The position numbers were made by a program, and so were the translations under genes. The notes under the pieces are model-generated. The model was given only the letters and a program-made list of their open reading frames with translations. It was not told where the DNA came from and made no database searches. A stretch of 22,622 bases of DNA from an uncultured Collinsella sp. (GTDB lineage Bacteria > Actinomycetota > Coriobacteriia > Coriobacteriales > Coriobacteriaceae): contig UQOJ01000034.1 in assembly GCA_900542635.1 (NCBI GenBank), positions 1 to 22,622 of the forward strand. The letters run 5' to 3'. The stretch's first letter is position 1, and every line of letters starts with the position of its first letter. This document shows, in pieces, positions 15,412-22,574 of this stretch.

Positions 15412-15441
15412 GCCCGGGTTCGACATAGAGTCGGCCCGGGC
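15412..15441 (+). terminator. Hairpin between thiC and thiD
   Basis: GCCCGGG (15412-15418) pairs with CCCGGGC (15435-15441), and CGAC (15421-15424) with GTCG (15430-15433), giving a strong stem. The tail is only ATCTTT. It lies 95 bp after thiC and overlaps the promoter region of thiD. A weaker TCGCCGC/GCGGCGA hairpin at 15322-15346 directly follows thiC. Confidence 0.45.
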
Positions 15442-15446
15442 ATCTT

Positions 15447-15452
15447 TATAAT
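15447..15452 (+). promoter_or_regulatory. Candidate -10 element of thiD
   Basis: A perfect TATAAT lies 46 bp before the thiD start codon. No good -35 is present at 17 bp; TTCGAC is 20 bp away. It suggests thiD can be transcribed without the riboswitch-controlled thiC transcript. Confidence 0.4.
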
Positions 15453-15498
15453 GCTGGCTTATAGACCCATTTGATTCCGACCGAACAAGGGAGCGAAC

Positions 15499-16329
15499 AT
15501 GGATCGCAGTAAGGTACCTGCCGTTCTATCCATCGCAGGATCCGATTCCAGCGGTGGCGCCGGCATTCAGGCCGACATCAAGACCATCACGGCGCACCGC
15601 CTGTATGCCGAGACGGCCATCACCGCCATCACCGCACAGAACACCCTGGGCGTCACCGCCGTGCAGAACATCTCCCCGGATATTGTCGCGGCGCAGATCG
15701 ATGCCGTTTTTGACGATATCCGCCCCAACGCCGTCAAGATTGGCATGGTTTCCTCTGCCGAGATTATCGATGTTATCGCCGACCGCCTGAGCGCCTGGAA
15801 CGCGACAAACGTGGTAGTCGACCCCGTCATGGTAGCCACCTCGGGCGCGCGGCTGATTGCCGAAGATGCCGCCGAGGCGCTCGCCCGCCGCCTGTTCCCG
15901 CTAGCGACGGTTATCACGCCCAATATTCCCGAGGCCATGGCCCTGCTCGACTACGAGGTCGACTCCGAGCGCACGCAGCAAAATGCTGCCATGCTCCTCA
16001 CCCGCCGCTTTGGTTGCGCATCCCTCGTTAAGGGTGGACATCTTGTCAACGAGGCCAACGATGTACTGGCCGAACCCGCGCCACTCGATGACGAGGGCAA
16101 CCATCTGGGAGATCCACTCACCACGTGGTTCCGCCACAAGCGCATCGAGACCGACAACACACACGGCACCGGCTGCACGCTCTCGTCCGCCATCGCCTGC
16201 GCGCTGGCCCAGGGTATGGATCTTGCCGATGCCGTCAACGCGGGCAAGGCCTACCTAACCGGCGCTCTCGCCGCCGGCTTTGACATGGGCAAAGGTTCCG
16301 GCCCCGTCAACCACATGTGGCAGTATTAA
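15499..16329 (+). CDS. thiD: Hydroxymethylpyrimidine/phosphomethylpyrimidine kinase
   Basis: The 276-residue ribokinase-fold enzyme phosphorylates hydroxymethylpyrimidine and its monophosphate to the pyrophosphate used by thiamine phosphate synthase. Signature blocks are GSDSSGGAGIQADIKT (14-29), VVVDPVMVATSG (105-116) and NTHGTGCTLSSAIA, where GTGC (223-226) provides the anion hole and the catalytic cysteine. Length is normal. AAGGGAG lies six bases before the ATG. It acts directly after ThiC in the pathway. A pyridoxal kinase side activity is common in this family, but the thiC neighbour supports ThiD. Confidence 0.94.
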   Translation: MDRSKVPAVLSIAGSDSSGGAGIQADIKTITAHRLYAETAITAITAQNTLGVTAVQNISPDIVAAQIDAVFDDIRPNAVKIGMVSSAEIIDVIADRLSAWNATNVVVDPVMVATSGARLIAEDAAEALARRLFPLATVITPNIPEAMALLDYEVDSERTQQNAAMLLTRRFGCASLVKGGHLVNEANDVLAEPAPLDDEGNHLGDPLTTWFRHKRIETDNTHGTGCTLSSAIACALAQGMDLADAVNAGKAYLTGALAAGFDMGKGSGPVNHMWQY

Positions 16330-16342
16330 GATTCACAGCCCA

Positions 16343-16381
16343 AAACCACCGCAAAGGGGACAGGCACCTTTGCGGTGGTTT
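16343..16381. terminator. Bidirectional terminator between thiD and SGNH hydrolase
   Basis: A perfect 15-bp stem (16343-16357 with 16367-16381) has the loop GGACAGGCA and sits between convergent genes. On the minus strand it is followed by TTTTGGG, on the plus strand by little T. The stem core CCACCGCAA also forms the terminator before yaaA. Confidence 0.75.
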
Positions 16382-16390
16382 GGGGTCGCG

Positions 16391-17050
16391 CTACTCTCCG
16401 AGCATCTCTTGGAGCTTGGCTGCCACGGCGTGACCCAGGCTCTCATGGCTTTCGGGCATCATATGCAGATAGTCGATATCGCCCGGCTCGGCAAACTCCG
16501 CTGCATTCAAAAAGTCGCAGCCAAACTGCTCGGCTACGTGCGCGTAGTATTCAGCAAAATGCTCCGAGGCCTCGACGGAACGCTCGTCAAAATCGGTCAT
16601 ATATACATCGGCGATCTGCGGCTTGATCTTGATAGGAGCCATCAGCAGAATGCGCGGACAAGGCGCAGCGTCGGTCCACGGAAACGCGCGGACGGCGCGA
16701 ATCAGCGCCATGGCGCCACGGGCGATATCGGCAGCCGTCACGTTAAAGACCGTCTTGCAGTCGTTGGTGCCCAGCATGATCACAATGGCGTCCAGTGGCT
16801 TATGGGCCTCGAGCAGCATCGGCAGCGCGCGGATGCCGTTAAGATTGGTGTCCAGATGGCACATGTCGTCGCGTACCGTCGTGCGGCCGTTGAGGCCTTC
16901 TTCAATTACATGCCAGCCCTCGCCTAAGTCACGTTGGGCCACGCCGCACCAGCGCACATCCCGCGCATAGCGCACCGCGGTGCCGTCGCGCATGCCCGCC
17001 GGATCGTAACCATAGGTGTTGCTGTCGCCAAAGCATAGAACGTTTTTCAT
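16391..17050 (-). CDS. SGNH/GDSL-family hydrolase (lipase/acylhydrolase-like)
   Basis: The 219-residue protein has all four SGNH blocks: FGDSNTYG with nucleophile Ser10, GLNGRTT (52-58) with the oxyanion glycine, GTND (94-97) with the oxyanion Asn, and DIDYLHMMPESH (191-202) with the Asp-His pair. There is no signal peptide, so it is probably cytosolic. GAGGGG six bases before the ATG supports this start over one 20 codons upstream. Related enzymes deacylate carbohydrates, arylesters or lipids; the substrate cannot be stated. The gene follows the PARG-like gene on the same strand, with a terminator between them. Confidence 0.88.
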   Translation of the reverse strand: MKNVLCFGDSNTYGYDPAGMRDGTAVRYARDVRWCGVAQRDLGEGWHVIEEGLNGRTTVRDDMCHLDTNLNGIRALPMLLEAHKPLDAIVIMLGTNDCKTVFNVTAADIARGAMALIRAVRAFPWTDAAPCPRILLMAPIKIKPQIADVYMTDFDERSVEASEHFAEYYAHVAEQFGCDFLNAAEFAEPGDIDYLHMMPESHESLGHAVAAKLQEMLGE

Positions 17051-17073
17051 CGTAAGCCCCTCGCTCAGTAAAA

Positions 17074-17102
17074 AGCCGACGGGAGCAGCCCTCCCGCCGG
17101 CT
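17074..17102 (-). terminator. Terminator of the PARG-like gene
   Basis: On the minus strand a 12-bp stem (17091-17102 with 17074-17085, one wobble) with a 5-nt loop is followed by TTTTAC. It lies 25 bp after the stop codon of the upstream gene. Confidence 0.85.
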
Positions 17103-17127
17103 CGACCCATCTGTCAGCACGTACCGA

Positions 17128-18258
17128 TTACAGGTACTTGCGCCAATCGTCCTCGTTCTCATCATCCTCGGTAGCAGCCTGGGCCTGCTCGGCGGCGCGA
17201 GCTGCCGCAGCGCGAGCGGCAACCTGGGCATAGGACTCCTCGTTGCGCTCGGGGAAGTTTGCCAGCACGTGCTCGAACTTGGCAAAATCCTCATCCCAGC
17301 GCGTAGAAGGCACGGCAAAGAAGACTTGCTTGACCTTAAAGTCGCCCGACGCGAGCTCCTTACGGAAGAGCTCGGCCACGGCCTCGGCGTCAAAGCCGTT
17401 GTTGTCGCAGCCCCAAGCGCCCAGTACGAGCTTCTCGCGACCCAGCTCGTCGCAGATGGCAAGCACAAAGCGAATGCGGTCGCGCAGGGCGTCCAGCAGA
17501 GCATCGTCGCTCACGCGATACTCCTGGCGGGCGCGCTTAACGTTGGGCGCGGCGGCCACGATCACGTCGGCGTATGCATGCACGTGGTTGCGGTCGAAGC
17601 GCACCGCAGGCACCACCAGCGCACGGTTTCGGTAAAGCTCGCAGTTGATGTTGCGGCGACGGTTCTCGCCGTACCATTTGCGCTGCTTATCGAGAACGTT
17701 GTACAGATACGAATCGGCACAGAGCGTGGCCTCCTGACCCAGATAGCCCTGGATGTAGCCGCCGCCCGGGTTGGTGAACGAGGCAAAGGCGAGCACGGCC
17801 ATGTCGCAGAATTGCGCGTAGCCTCGGCCGTTATCCAGAATGGCCTGCGTGGCAGAGGCGTCGAGCACGGTGACCTCGGGCAGAACCGGAGCGGGCTCCT
17901 CTGCAGGCGCGGACTCGGTCTCCGTGGCCTCCTCTGCGGGTGCAGGCTCGGCCGTAACCTCGGTCTCGGCGGACGCAACCTCAGCGGTCTCGGCCTCGGC
18001 GGCCTCAGACTCCTCGGCAACCTGTTCCTCGACAGCGTCGGCCGCTTGGGCCTTGGCCTTCATCGCCGCGACAAAACCGGCAGGCATACCATCGAACTCG
18101 TACACGCCGGCAAGCGAACGCTCGATATCCTTGGCGCACGCTTCGGACACAGTTGCCACGTGACGCTCGGCGGCCTTGGCACGGGCCTCGCGCTTGGGAT
18201 TGGGCTGACCCGCTCGGTTGGACCTGCGGTTACGGTTCCTGTTGTCGACGTCTGCCAT
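17128..18258 (-). CDS. Macrodomain protein, microbial PARG-like (TIGR02452/DUF2263 family) with altered catalytic signature
   Basis: The 376-residue protein matches the bacterial poly(ADP-ribose) glycohydrolase-like family. It has a basic N-terminus (2-34), a helical segment (35-75), an acidic Glu/Ala/Pro-rich stretch at about 76-127, the macrodomain at about 128-330, and an Ala/Glu-rich C-terminal tail. The ribose-binding loop reads NPGGGYIQGYLGQEATLC. GGG is at 165-167 and Gln175-Glu176 are present, but the position that is the catalytic second glutamate in GGG-X6-8-QEE is Ala177. GAWGCDNNGFD (280-290) is the second family block. The protein may bind ADP-ribose without hydrolysing it, or use another residue. 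AGGAAAGG lies upstream of the ATG. Family call is firm; activity is uncertain. Confidence 0.82.
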   Translation of the reverse strand: MADVDNRNRNRRSNRAGQPNPKREARAKAAERHVATVSEACAKDIERSLAGVYEFDGMPAGFVAAMKAKAQAADAVEEQVAEESEAAEAETAEVASAETEVTAEPAPAEEATETESAPAEEPAPVLPEVTVLDASATQAILDNGRGYAQFCDMAVLAFASFTNPGGGYIQGYLGQEATLCADSYLYNVLDKQRKWYGENRRRNINCELYRNRALVVPAVRFDRNHVHAYADVIVAAAPNVKRARQEYRVSDDALLDALRDRIRFVLAICDELGREKLVLGAWGCDNNGFDAEAVAELFRKELASGDFKVKQVFFAVPSTRWDEDFAKFEHVLANFPERNEESYAQVAARAAAARAAEQAQAATEDDENEDDWRKYL

Positions 18259-18323
18259 AAGTGGTCACCTTTCCTGTCGCTGCCGCTATCGGCTTTTCCC
18301 ATCCATGATACCCCGCCGCGTAC

Positions 18324-18349
18324 AAAAAAGACGGCCCCGAAGGACCGCC
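18324..18349 (-). terminator. Terminator of the Bax inhibitor-1 family gene
   Basis: On the minus strand an 8-bp stem (18342-18349 with 18330-18337, two wobbles) with a TTCG tetraloop is followed by six T residues (18329-18324). It lies about 47 bp after the stop codon. Confidence 0.9.
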
Positions 18350-18395
18350 TTTCGCATCGATTTACACGCACGGCAAGCACCGCCGCAATTCGCCA

Positions 18396-19091
18396 CTAGT
18401 CGCGACGGCCAAGGATGTTCAGGATGCGCAGGAACACGTTGATAATATCCACAAACAGATTGGACGCCATGAGCACGGCGTTGGGCAGCGTAGGCGGCAC
18501 CGTCGTGGCAACATAGGTGTCGTAGCCAATAAAGCCGGCGAACACCACGATCACGATCAGATCGGTGATGGTCTGCGAGACGCCCATGAACATCAGCACG
18601 ATCTCAACCAGAATAGTGGCGAGCAGAATGCCAAAACCGATGCCATATACGCGCTGGAAAAACTTGGGGAACGTCACGCCCAAGGCGCCAAAGACAAAGG
18701 TGATGGCGGCCGTGGCGATAAAGGCAGTGTTGATGGTGGGCAGGTCGTAGTTGGCAAGGCCAAACGACGCGGTCAGGCCAAAGGTACTCGCAAAGATTAC
18801 GTAGCCCACAAGGGACAGGCCCACGGACTGCTTGCTGGCGGCGGCCGACATCATGACCATGCCGACGATGGTCAAAATAAACGAGCCAAAGACCAGCGGC
18901 AAGGCGGCGCCGCTCATCATCATGCGGGCAAACGCCATGGTGCTCGTAAAGTAAGCACCAGCGCCCATGGCACAAAAGCCCAAGAAGATGAGGGCAGACA
19001 TGGCAAGATTGTACGCACGCGGCGACATCTCCTTGGCACGGCTTGCGCCGGCCTCGATGGGGCCGTTCTGATAGCCCTGGATATCGTTCAT
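18396..19091 (-). CDS. Bax inhibitor-1/YccA family membrane protein
   Basis: The 231-residue protein is almost entirely hydrophobic after a 25-residue polar N-terminus and has about seven transmembrane helices. The C-terminal part GFIGYDTYVATT and the following LFVDIINVFLRILNILGRRD are diagnostic of the family, whose characterised bacterial member is a pH-sensitive calcium leak channel. The conserved aspartates of the channel gate correspond to Asp in IGYDTY and in LFVDIINVF. AAAGGAC lies about eight bases before the ATG. It is a single gene with its own terminator; its role here is presumably ion or stress related. Confidence 0.92.
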   Translation of the reverse strand: MNDIQGYQNGPIEAGASRAKEMSPRAYNLAMSALIFLGFCAMGAGAYFTSTMAFARMMMSGAALPLVFGSFILTIVGMVMMSAAASKQSVGLSLVGYVIFASTFGLTASFGLANYDLPTINTAFIATAAITFVFGALGVTFPKFFQRVYGIGFGILLATILVEIVLMFMGVSQTITDLIVIVVFAGFIGYDTYVATTVPPTLPNAVLMASNLFVDIINVFLRILNILGRRD

Positions 19092-19175
19092 AATTTCGTC
19101 CTTTCAAAAAATGCCGTGAAAGACGGCGCAGCAGGTGACAAGATTCCTGTCATTGTACCCGAATGCCGTACGTCC

Positions 19176-19514
19176 TTACCCACGGCGCTCGCCCTCGAGC
19201 GTACGATCAAAGGCCCAGACCCACCAACGCATCACGTGTGCCTGCGAGCCGTCCGCCCGCTCGCGCGTCTGGTCCTCCAGATACAACTCGGTCGCGTGCC
19301 CGCCAAAACGCACCTTATAGGTTGCCGTACGAATGCCGTGGACCGTCAGGCCAAACCCGGTGGTCGAGATAATTTCGTCAATCGTAAAGCAACGACCGTC
19401 GACCCAGCAGACGGTGACCGGCACGACCTGTCCGCCCGCGAGGATGCGAGCCACGACGTCCACATACTGCTTGTGTACGCGCCGAGTTTTGCCATCTGTC
19501 TGTCGATATTCCAT
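19176..19514 (-). CDS. Hypothetical small beta-rich protein
   Basis: The 112-residue soluble protein begins MEYRQTDGKTRRVHKQYVDV and has alternating strand patterns (QVVPVTVCWVDGRCFTIDEI, TYKVRFGGHATELYLED, AHVMRWWVWAFD). It recalls small actinobacterial DUF6504-like proteins, but I am not certain of the family. AGGAGG ends only one base before this ATG, too close for a normal ribosome binding site. A TTTACA-N18-GATAAT promoter places the transcript start at or next to the ATG, so the mRNA may be leaderless. In-frame ATGs further upstream lack any Shine-Dalgarno sequence and overlap that promoter. It is downstream of nothing and stands alone. Confidence 0.65.
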   Translation of the reverse strand: MEYRQTDGKTRRVHKQYVDVVARILAGGQVVPVTVCWVDGRCFTIDEIISTTGFGLTVHGIRTATYKVRFGGHATELYLEDQTRERADGSQAHVMRWWVWAFDRTLEGERRG

Positions 19515-19521
19515 GCCTCCT

Positions 19522-19551
19522 ATTATCGAACGCATGTTTGCATGTTGTAAA
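19522..19551 (-). promoter_or_regulatory. Candidate promoter giving a leaderless mRNA
   Basis: On the minus strand TTTACA (19546-19551), an 18-bp spacer and GATAAT (19522-19527) are followed after seven bases by the ATG at 19514. A normal start point would be at the A of the ATG. Confidence 0.5.
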
Positions 19552-19764
19552 GCGAACAGACTGTGGTTTTGGAGTGTCGTAGCAATCGCACGTGTCCGCA
19601 TGGCGTGTTAGCAAAAAGAACACCCGCGGTCAACAGGGCTAATATTCAATTTTAGTGCCAAAAAGTTCACTTCTCTCATCAGAACTCGGTAAAGAAACCC
19701 GCAGGAGGTGATACGATTTATCATGTTTTTGTAACGTGCCTGCAAACTTCGAGAAAGCCCATAT

Positions 19765-20814
19765 ATGGACGTAACGTTCTCAACCTTCCTCGGCCAAATT
19801 GTGTCGAACCCAGTCCTTGCCGTCACCGTGATCCTCGCGTTGGGCGCCATCTTCGTCAATGGATGGACCGACGCGCCCAACGCCATCGCGACCTGCGTCA
19901 CTACGCGTTGCATGCCCGCCCGCGCCGCCATTCTCATGAGCGCCGCATTCAACTTCCTCGGCGTGCTCATCATGACGCACTTTAACGCGAGCGTCGCCAA
20001 CACCATCTCACATATCGTCGACTTTGGCGGAAACAGCACCATGGCGCTCGCCTGCCTGTGCGCGGCGCTGTTCTCCATCGTCGTCTACGGCGCCACGGCG
20101 TCGCGTTTTGGCATCCCCACCTCGCAAAGCCACAGCCTTATCGCCGGCCTGACCGGTGCCGCCATCGCCCTCGGCGGCGCGAACAGCGTCAACGTCCACG
20201 AGTGGATGAAGGTCATCTACGGCCTGGCGCTCTCCATCGGCCTGGGCTTTGTTATGGGCTGGGTCCTGTGCAAGCTCGTCTCGATTCTTTTCGCCGCCGC
20301 CAACAGGCGACGTGCCAATGTCTTCTTTAAATACGCTCAGATCGCGAGCGCTGCGGCCATGAGCTTTATGCACGGCGCGCAGGATGGACAGAAGTTCATC
20401 GGCGTGCTCTTTTTAGGCGTGGCCTTCGCCAACGGCCAGACGAGCGTCGGCGACGCCGGCATCCCCATCTGGATCATGCTGCTGTGCTCGGCCACCATGG
20501 GCATCGGCACCAGCGTGGGCGGCGAGCGCATCATCAAGTCCGTCGGCCAGAGCATGGTTAAGCTCGAGAAGTATCAGGGCTTCTCTGCCGACCTCGCAGG
20601 CGCCGCGAACTTGCTGCTTGCCACCCTTACCGGCATCCCCGTGTCCTCCACCCACATCAAGACCTGCGCCATCATGGGCGTCGGTGCCGTCAAGCGCCTT
20701 TCGGCCATCAACTTTGGCGTGGTCAAGGACATGATGTTCACCTGGTTCTTTACCTTCCCCGCCTGCGGACTCATCAGCTTTGTCATGGCCAAGCTGTTCA
20801 TGATGTTCATCTAG
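19765..20814 (+). CDS. pit: PiT-family inorganic phosphate transporter
   Basis: The 349-residue membrane protein couples low-affinity uptake of metal-phosphate complexes to protons or sodium. The duplicated PiT signatures are visible: GWTDAPNAIATCVTTR at 33-48 and the GIPTSQSHSLIAGL and GIPVSSTHIKTCAIMGVGAV repeats. About ten hydrophobic segments are present. Length is on the short side but normal for bacterial PiT of this type. GAGAAAG lies about nine bases before the ATG. The next gene, 67 bp downstream on the same strand, is its usual partner DUF47. The 250-bp upstream space holds AGTTC-N13-GAACT (19664-19686) and no clear Pho box. Confidence 0.94.
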   Translation: MDVTFSTFLGQIVSNPVLAVTVILALGAIFVNGWTDAPNAIATCVTTRCMPARAAILMSAAFNFLGVLIMTHFNASVANTISHIVDFGGNSTMALACLCAALFSIVVYGATASRFGIPTSQSHSLIAGLTGAAIALGGANSVNVHEWMKVIYGLALSIGLGFVMGWVLCKLVSILFAAANRRRANVFFKYAQIASAAAMSFMHGAQDGQKFIGVLFLGVAFANGQTSVGDAGIPIWIMLLCSATMGIGTSVGGERIIKSVGQSMVKLEKYQGFSADLAGAANLLLATLTGIPVSSTHIKTCAIMGVGAVKRLSAINFGVVKDMMFTWFFTFPACGLISFVMAKLFMMFI

Positions 20815-20881
20815 TCAAACCGAGCGTCCATCCGGACCGTAATACTTCGCCCACCCGTCTTCGCCTCGAAAGGACCCACTC

Positions 20882-21505
20882 ATGGCAAAGAAACCCGATT
20901 CGTTCTACTTCGACAACTACGTCGCCTGCGCCGACCTTGCCGTCCAGGCCGCCGAGCTGCTCACCAAGATTTTCGAGAACTTCGATCCCGCAAAGATTCA
21001 CGATATGCTCAACAAGATGCACGCGATCGAGCATGCGGCCGACAAGAAGCACCATGAGCTTGAGGACGCCCTGCTCACCGCCTTTATCACCCCGCTCGAG
21101 CGCGAGGATCTGGATCTGATGAGCTGCTCACTCGACACCGTGCTCGACCGCATCGAGGGCGTCGTGCAGCGCGTCTACTTCACCAACATCCAGAGCATCC
21201 ATCCCGACGCCATCGTCATCGCCCACAAGGTGACTGACGCCTGCCGCGCCATGAAAGACCTGATGGTCGAGCTGCCCAACTACCGCAAGTCCAAGACCCT
21301 GCGCGAACTCGTCATCCAGATCAACACCATCGAGTCCGAAGCCGACGAACTCTACATCAACGCCATGCGCAACCTGCACGTTAACGGCAAGGACCCGCTC
21401 GAGGTCATCGCCTGGCGTGACGTGTACGCCTTCCTGGAGTACTGCGCCGACTGCTGCGAGAATGTGGCCGATGTCGTGGATTCGATTGTCATGAAGAACA
21501 GTTAA
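20882..21505 (+). CDS. DUF47 family phosphate transport accessory protein (PhoU-like)
   Basis: The 207-residue all-helical cytosolic protein is a distant PhoU relative that usually travels with PiT permeases and modulates their activity. Visible blocks are IHDMLNKMHAIEHAADKKHHE and TPLEREDLDLMS, each with the E-x3-D-type metal-binding helices typical of PhoU folds. The C-terminus YAFLEYCADCCENVADVVDSIVMKN is also diagnostic. GAAAGGA lies about nine bases before the ATG. Linked to pit by 67 bp with no terminator, so co-transcription is likely. The stop codon lies at the first base pairs of the tandem hairpin repeat. Confidence 0.92.
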   Translation: MAKKPDSFYFDNYVACADLAVQAAELLTKIFENFDPAKIHDMLNKMHAIEHAADKKHHELEDALLTAFITPLEREDLDLMSCSLDTVLDRIEGVVQRVYFTNIQSIHPDAIVIAHKVTDACRAMKDLMVELPNYRKSKTLRELVIQINTIESEADELYINAMRNLHVNGKDPLEVIAWRDVYAFLEYCADCCENVADVVDSIVMKNS

Positions 21506-21697
21506 TTGGGGGTACGTATCCCACCGGTCGCGGGCCCGACCACTAATACCTTTTTCACTCCGGCTGCAAGCAGAGTCGTTCAAAAGCGGTTAATTAGTGG
21601 TACGCGTCCCACCGGCGAAGGCCCGGCACCTATTTGCTTTCTCACTCCGGCTGCGTGGCAGAGTCGTTCGAAAGTAAATAGGTGTCGGGCCTTCGCC
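21502..21697 (+). repeat. Tandem hairpin repeats with a shared apical loop
   Basis: Two units start TTAATT at 21502 and 21590 and share GGTACG, TCCCACCGG, CACTCCGGCTGC and GCAGAGTCGTTC in order. Unit B forms a 28-bp stem (21614-21641 with 21670-21697) whose only two deviations are G-U wobbles when read as plus-strand RNA. Unit A folds on a different sequence: CCACTAAT (21540-21547) with ATTAGTGG (21593-21600), extended by ACC/GGT and TTTT/AAAA. Both display the same loop. Unit A looks truncated where unit B begins. No coding potential is visible. From 21698 to 21870 there is only a G/T-rich stretch with a possible nitroreductase promoter (TTGGTT, 16 bp, TTAAAT). Confidence 0.7.
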
Positions 21698-21870
21698 TTA
21701 CGTATCACCATTGGGAACCTGGGCTAATAGGCGGAATGCATGGTGGCTTTGGTTGAAAGCGTCTTTGGCATCAGTCATGACTTTGGGCAGCGCTGAGCGT
21801 TTGGCTGAATGTTGCTCTGGGTACCCTTTGGTTGTCTTTTATTTCGTTATTAAATTGTTGGAGGGCTTGT

Positions 21871-22401
21871 ATGTCTTATTTGGATCTGGCTCGGGGTCGG
21901 TATTCTTGTCGTGAGTTTGAAGATCGGGCTGTGGAGCAGGCTGTGGTGGATGCCATTGTTGAGGCTGGGCGGATTGCTCCTTCTGCTTGTAATAATCATC
22001 CAACCCGTGTGATGGTGTTGGATACGTCTGAGCTTCTGGAGAAGGCTGCTGCTTGTCAGCCTCGGTTTGCTCGTGATGGGTCTATCTTTGGGGCTCCGCT
22101 TGTCTTCCTTATTTGCAGCGTTACCGATGATGCTTGGGTGCGCCCGTATGATCAAATGAATTCCAGCGAAATCGATACATCCATCGTTTGCGATCAGATG
22201 ATGATGGAGGCCACCGAGCAGGGCCTGGGAACGTGCTGGGTATGCCATTTTAAGCCAGAGGTGGCACAGGAGCAGTTCAATCTGCCCAAGGGCGTTTATC
22301 CCTATCACATGCTTGTCTGTGGCTATCCTGCCGACCACATCGCCGACCCCGAGCATCGCGAGGCCCGTACCATTCCCCTCCCCAACTTCCTCCTCAAGTA
22401 G
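21871..22401 (+). CDS. Nitroreductase family protein
   Basis: The 176-residue FMN-dependent oxidoreductase is a compact nitroreductase. The N-terminal RGRYSCREFEDRAV contacts the FMN phosphate, and GRIAPSACNNHPTRVMVL (33-50) and EQGLGTCWVCHF (116-127) complete the flavin site. A ferredoxin or NAD(P)H partner cannot be inferred. GGAGGG five bases before the ATG sets the start; an in-frame ATG 13 codons upstream has no such site. The first 80 or so codons end almost only in T or G, while the rest use C like the neighbours, so the gene looks mosaic in codon use. It is monocistronic with a strong terminator. Confidence 0.9.
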   Translation: MSYLDLARGRYSCREFEDRAVEQAVVDAIVEAGRIAPSACNNHPTRVMVLDTSELLEKAAACQPRFARDGSIFGAPLVFLICSVTDDAWVRPYDQMNSSEIDTSIVCDQMMMEATEQGLGTCWVCHFKPEVAQEQFNLPKGVYPYHMLVCGYPADHIADPEHREARTIPLPNFLLK

Positions 22402-22449
22402 TTTTTTGGCACATGCCCTAAAACCTACCTTTTACCGCTCACCCATTCG

Positions 22450-22487
22450 CCGAGTTCTGCGCCACAATGTGCAGGGCTCGGTTTTTT
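22450..22487 (+). terminator. Terminator of the nitroreductase gene
   Basis: An 11-bp stem (22450-22460 with 22471-22481, two G-U wobbles) with a 10-nt loop is followed by six T residues. It lies 48 bp after the stop codon. Confidence 0.88.
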
Positions 22488-22515
22488 ATGTTTCGCGCCC
22501 CTGCACAGTCATAAA

Positions 22516-22542
22516 AAAGGACCCGCAAGCTGCGGGTCCTTT
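22516..22542 (-). terminator. Terminator hairpin at the right edge, probably for a minus-strand gene beyond the window
   Basis: A perfect 12-bp stem (22516-22527 with 22531-22542) has a 3-nt loop. The T-run is longer on the minus strand (TTTTTT then ATG) than on the plus strand, which suggests it ends a gene entering from the right that is cut off by the contig end. Confidence 0.75.
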
Positions 22543-22574
22543 CTAGGCACTAAATTGTAGGCCGAATGTTAGTC

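Noticed and set aside
19705..19734. AGGAGGTGAT followed by an ATG-TTT-TTG-TAA mini-frame before pit
   Set aside because: The three-codon frame is too short to support, and the Shine-Dalgarno-like string is 13 nt or so from the ATG; it could equally be chance or part of the promoter.
21502..21697. CRISPR array or integron attC array
   Set aside because: There are only two units, about 88 bp long, with long self-complementary stems and no spacers. The core site GTTRRRY of attC is not present at the stem ends, and no integrase is nearby.
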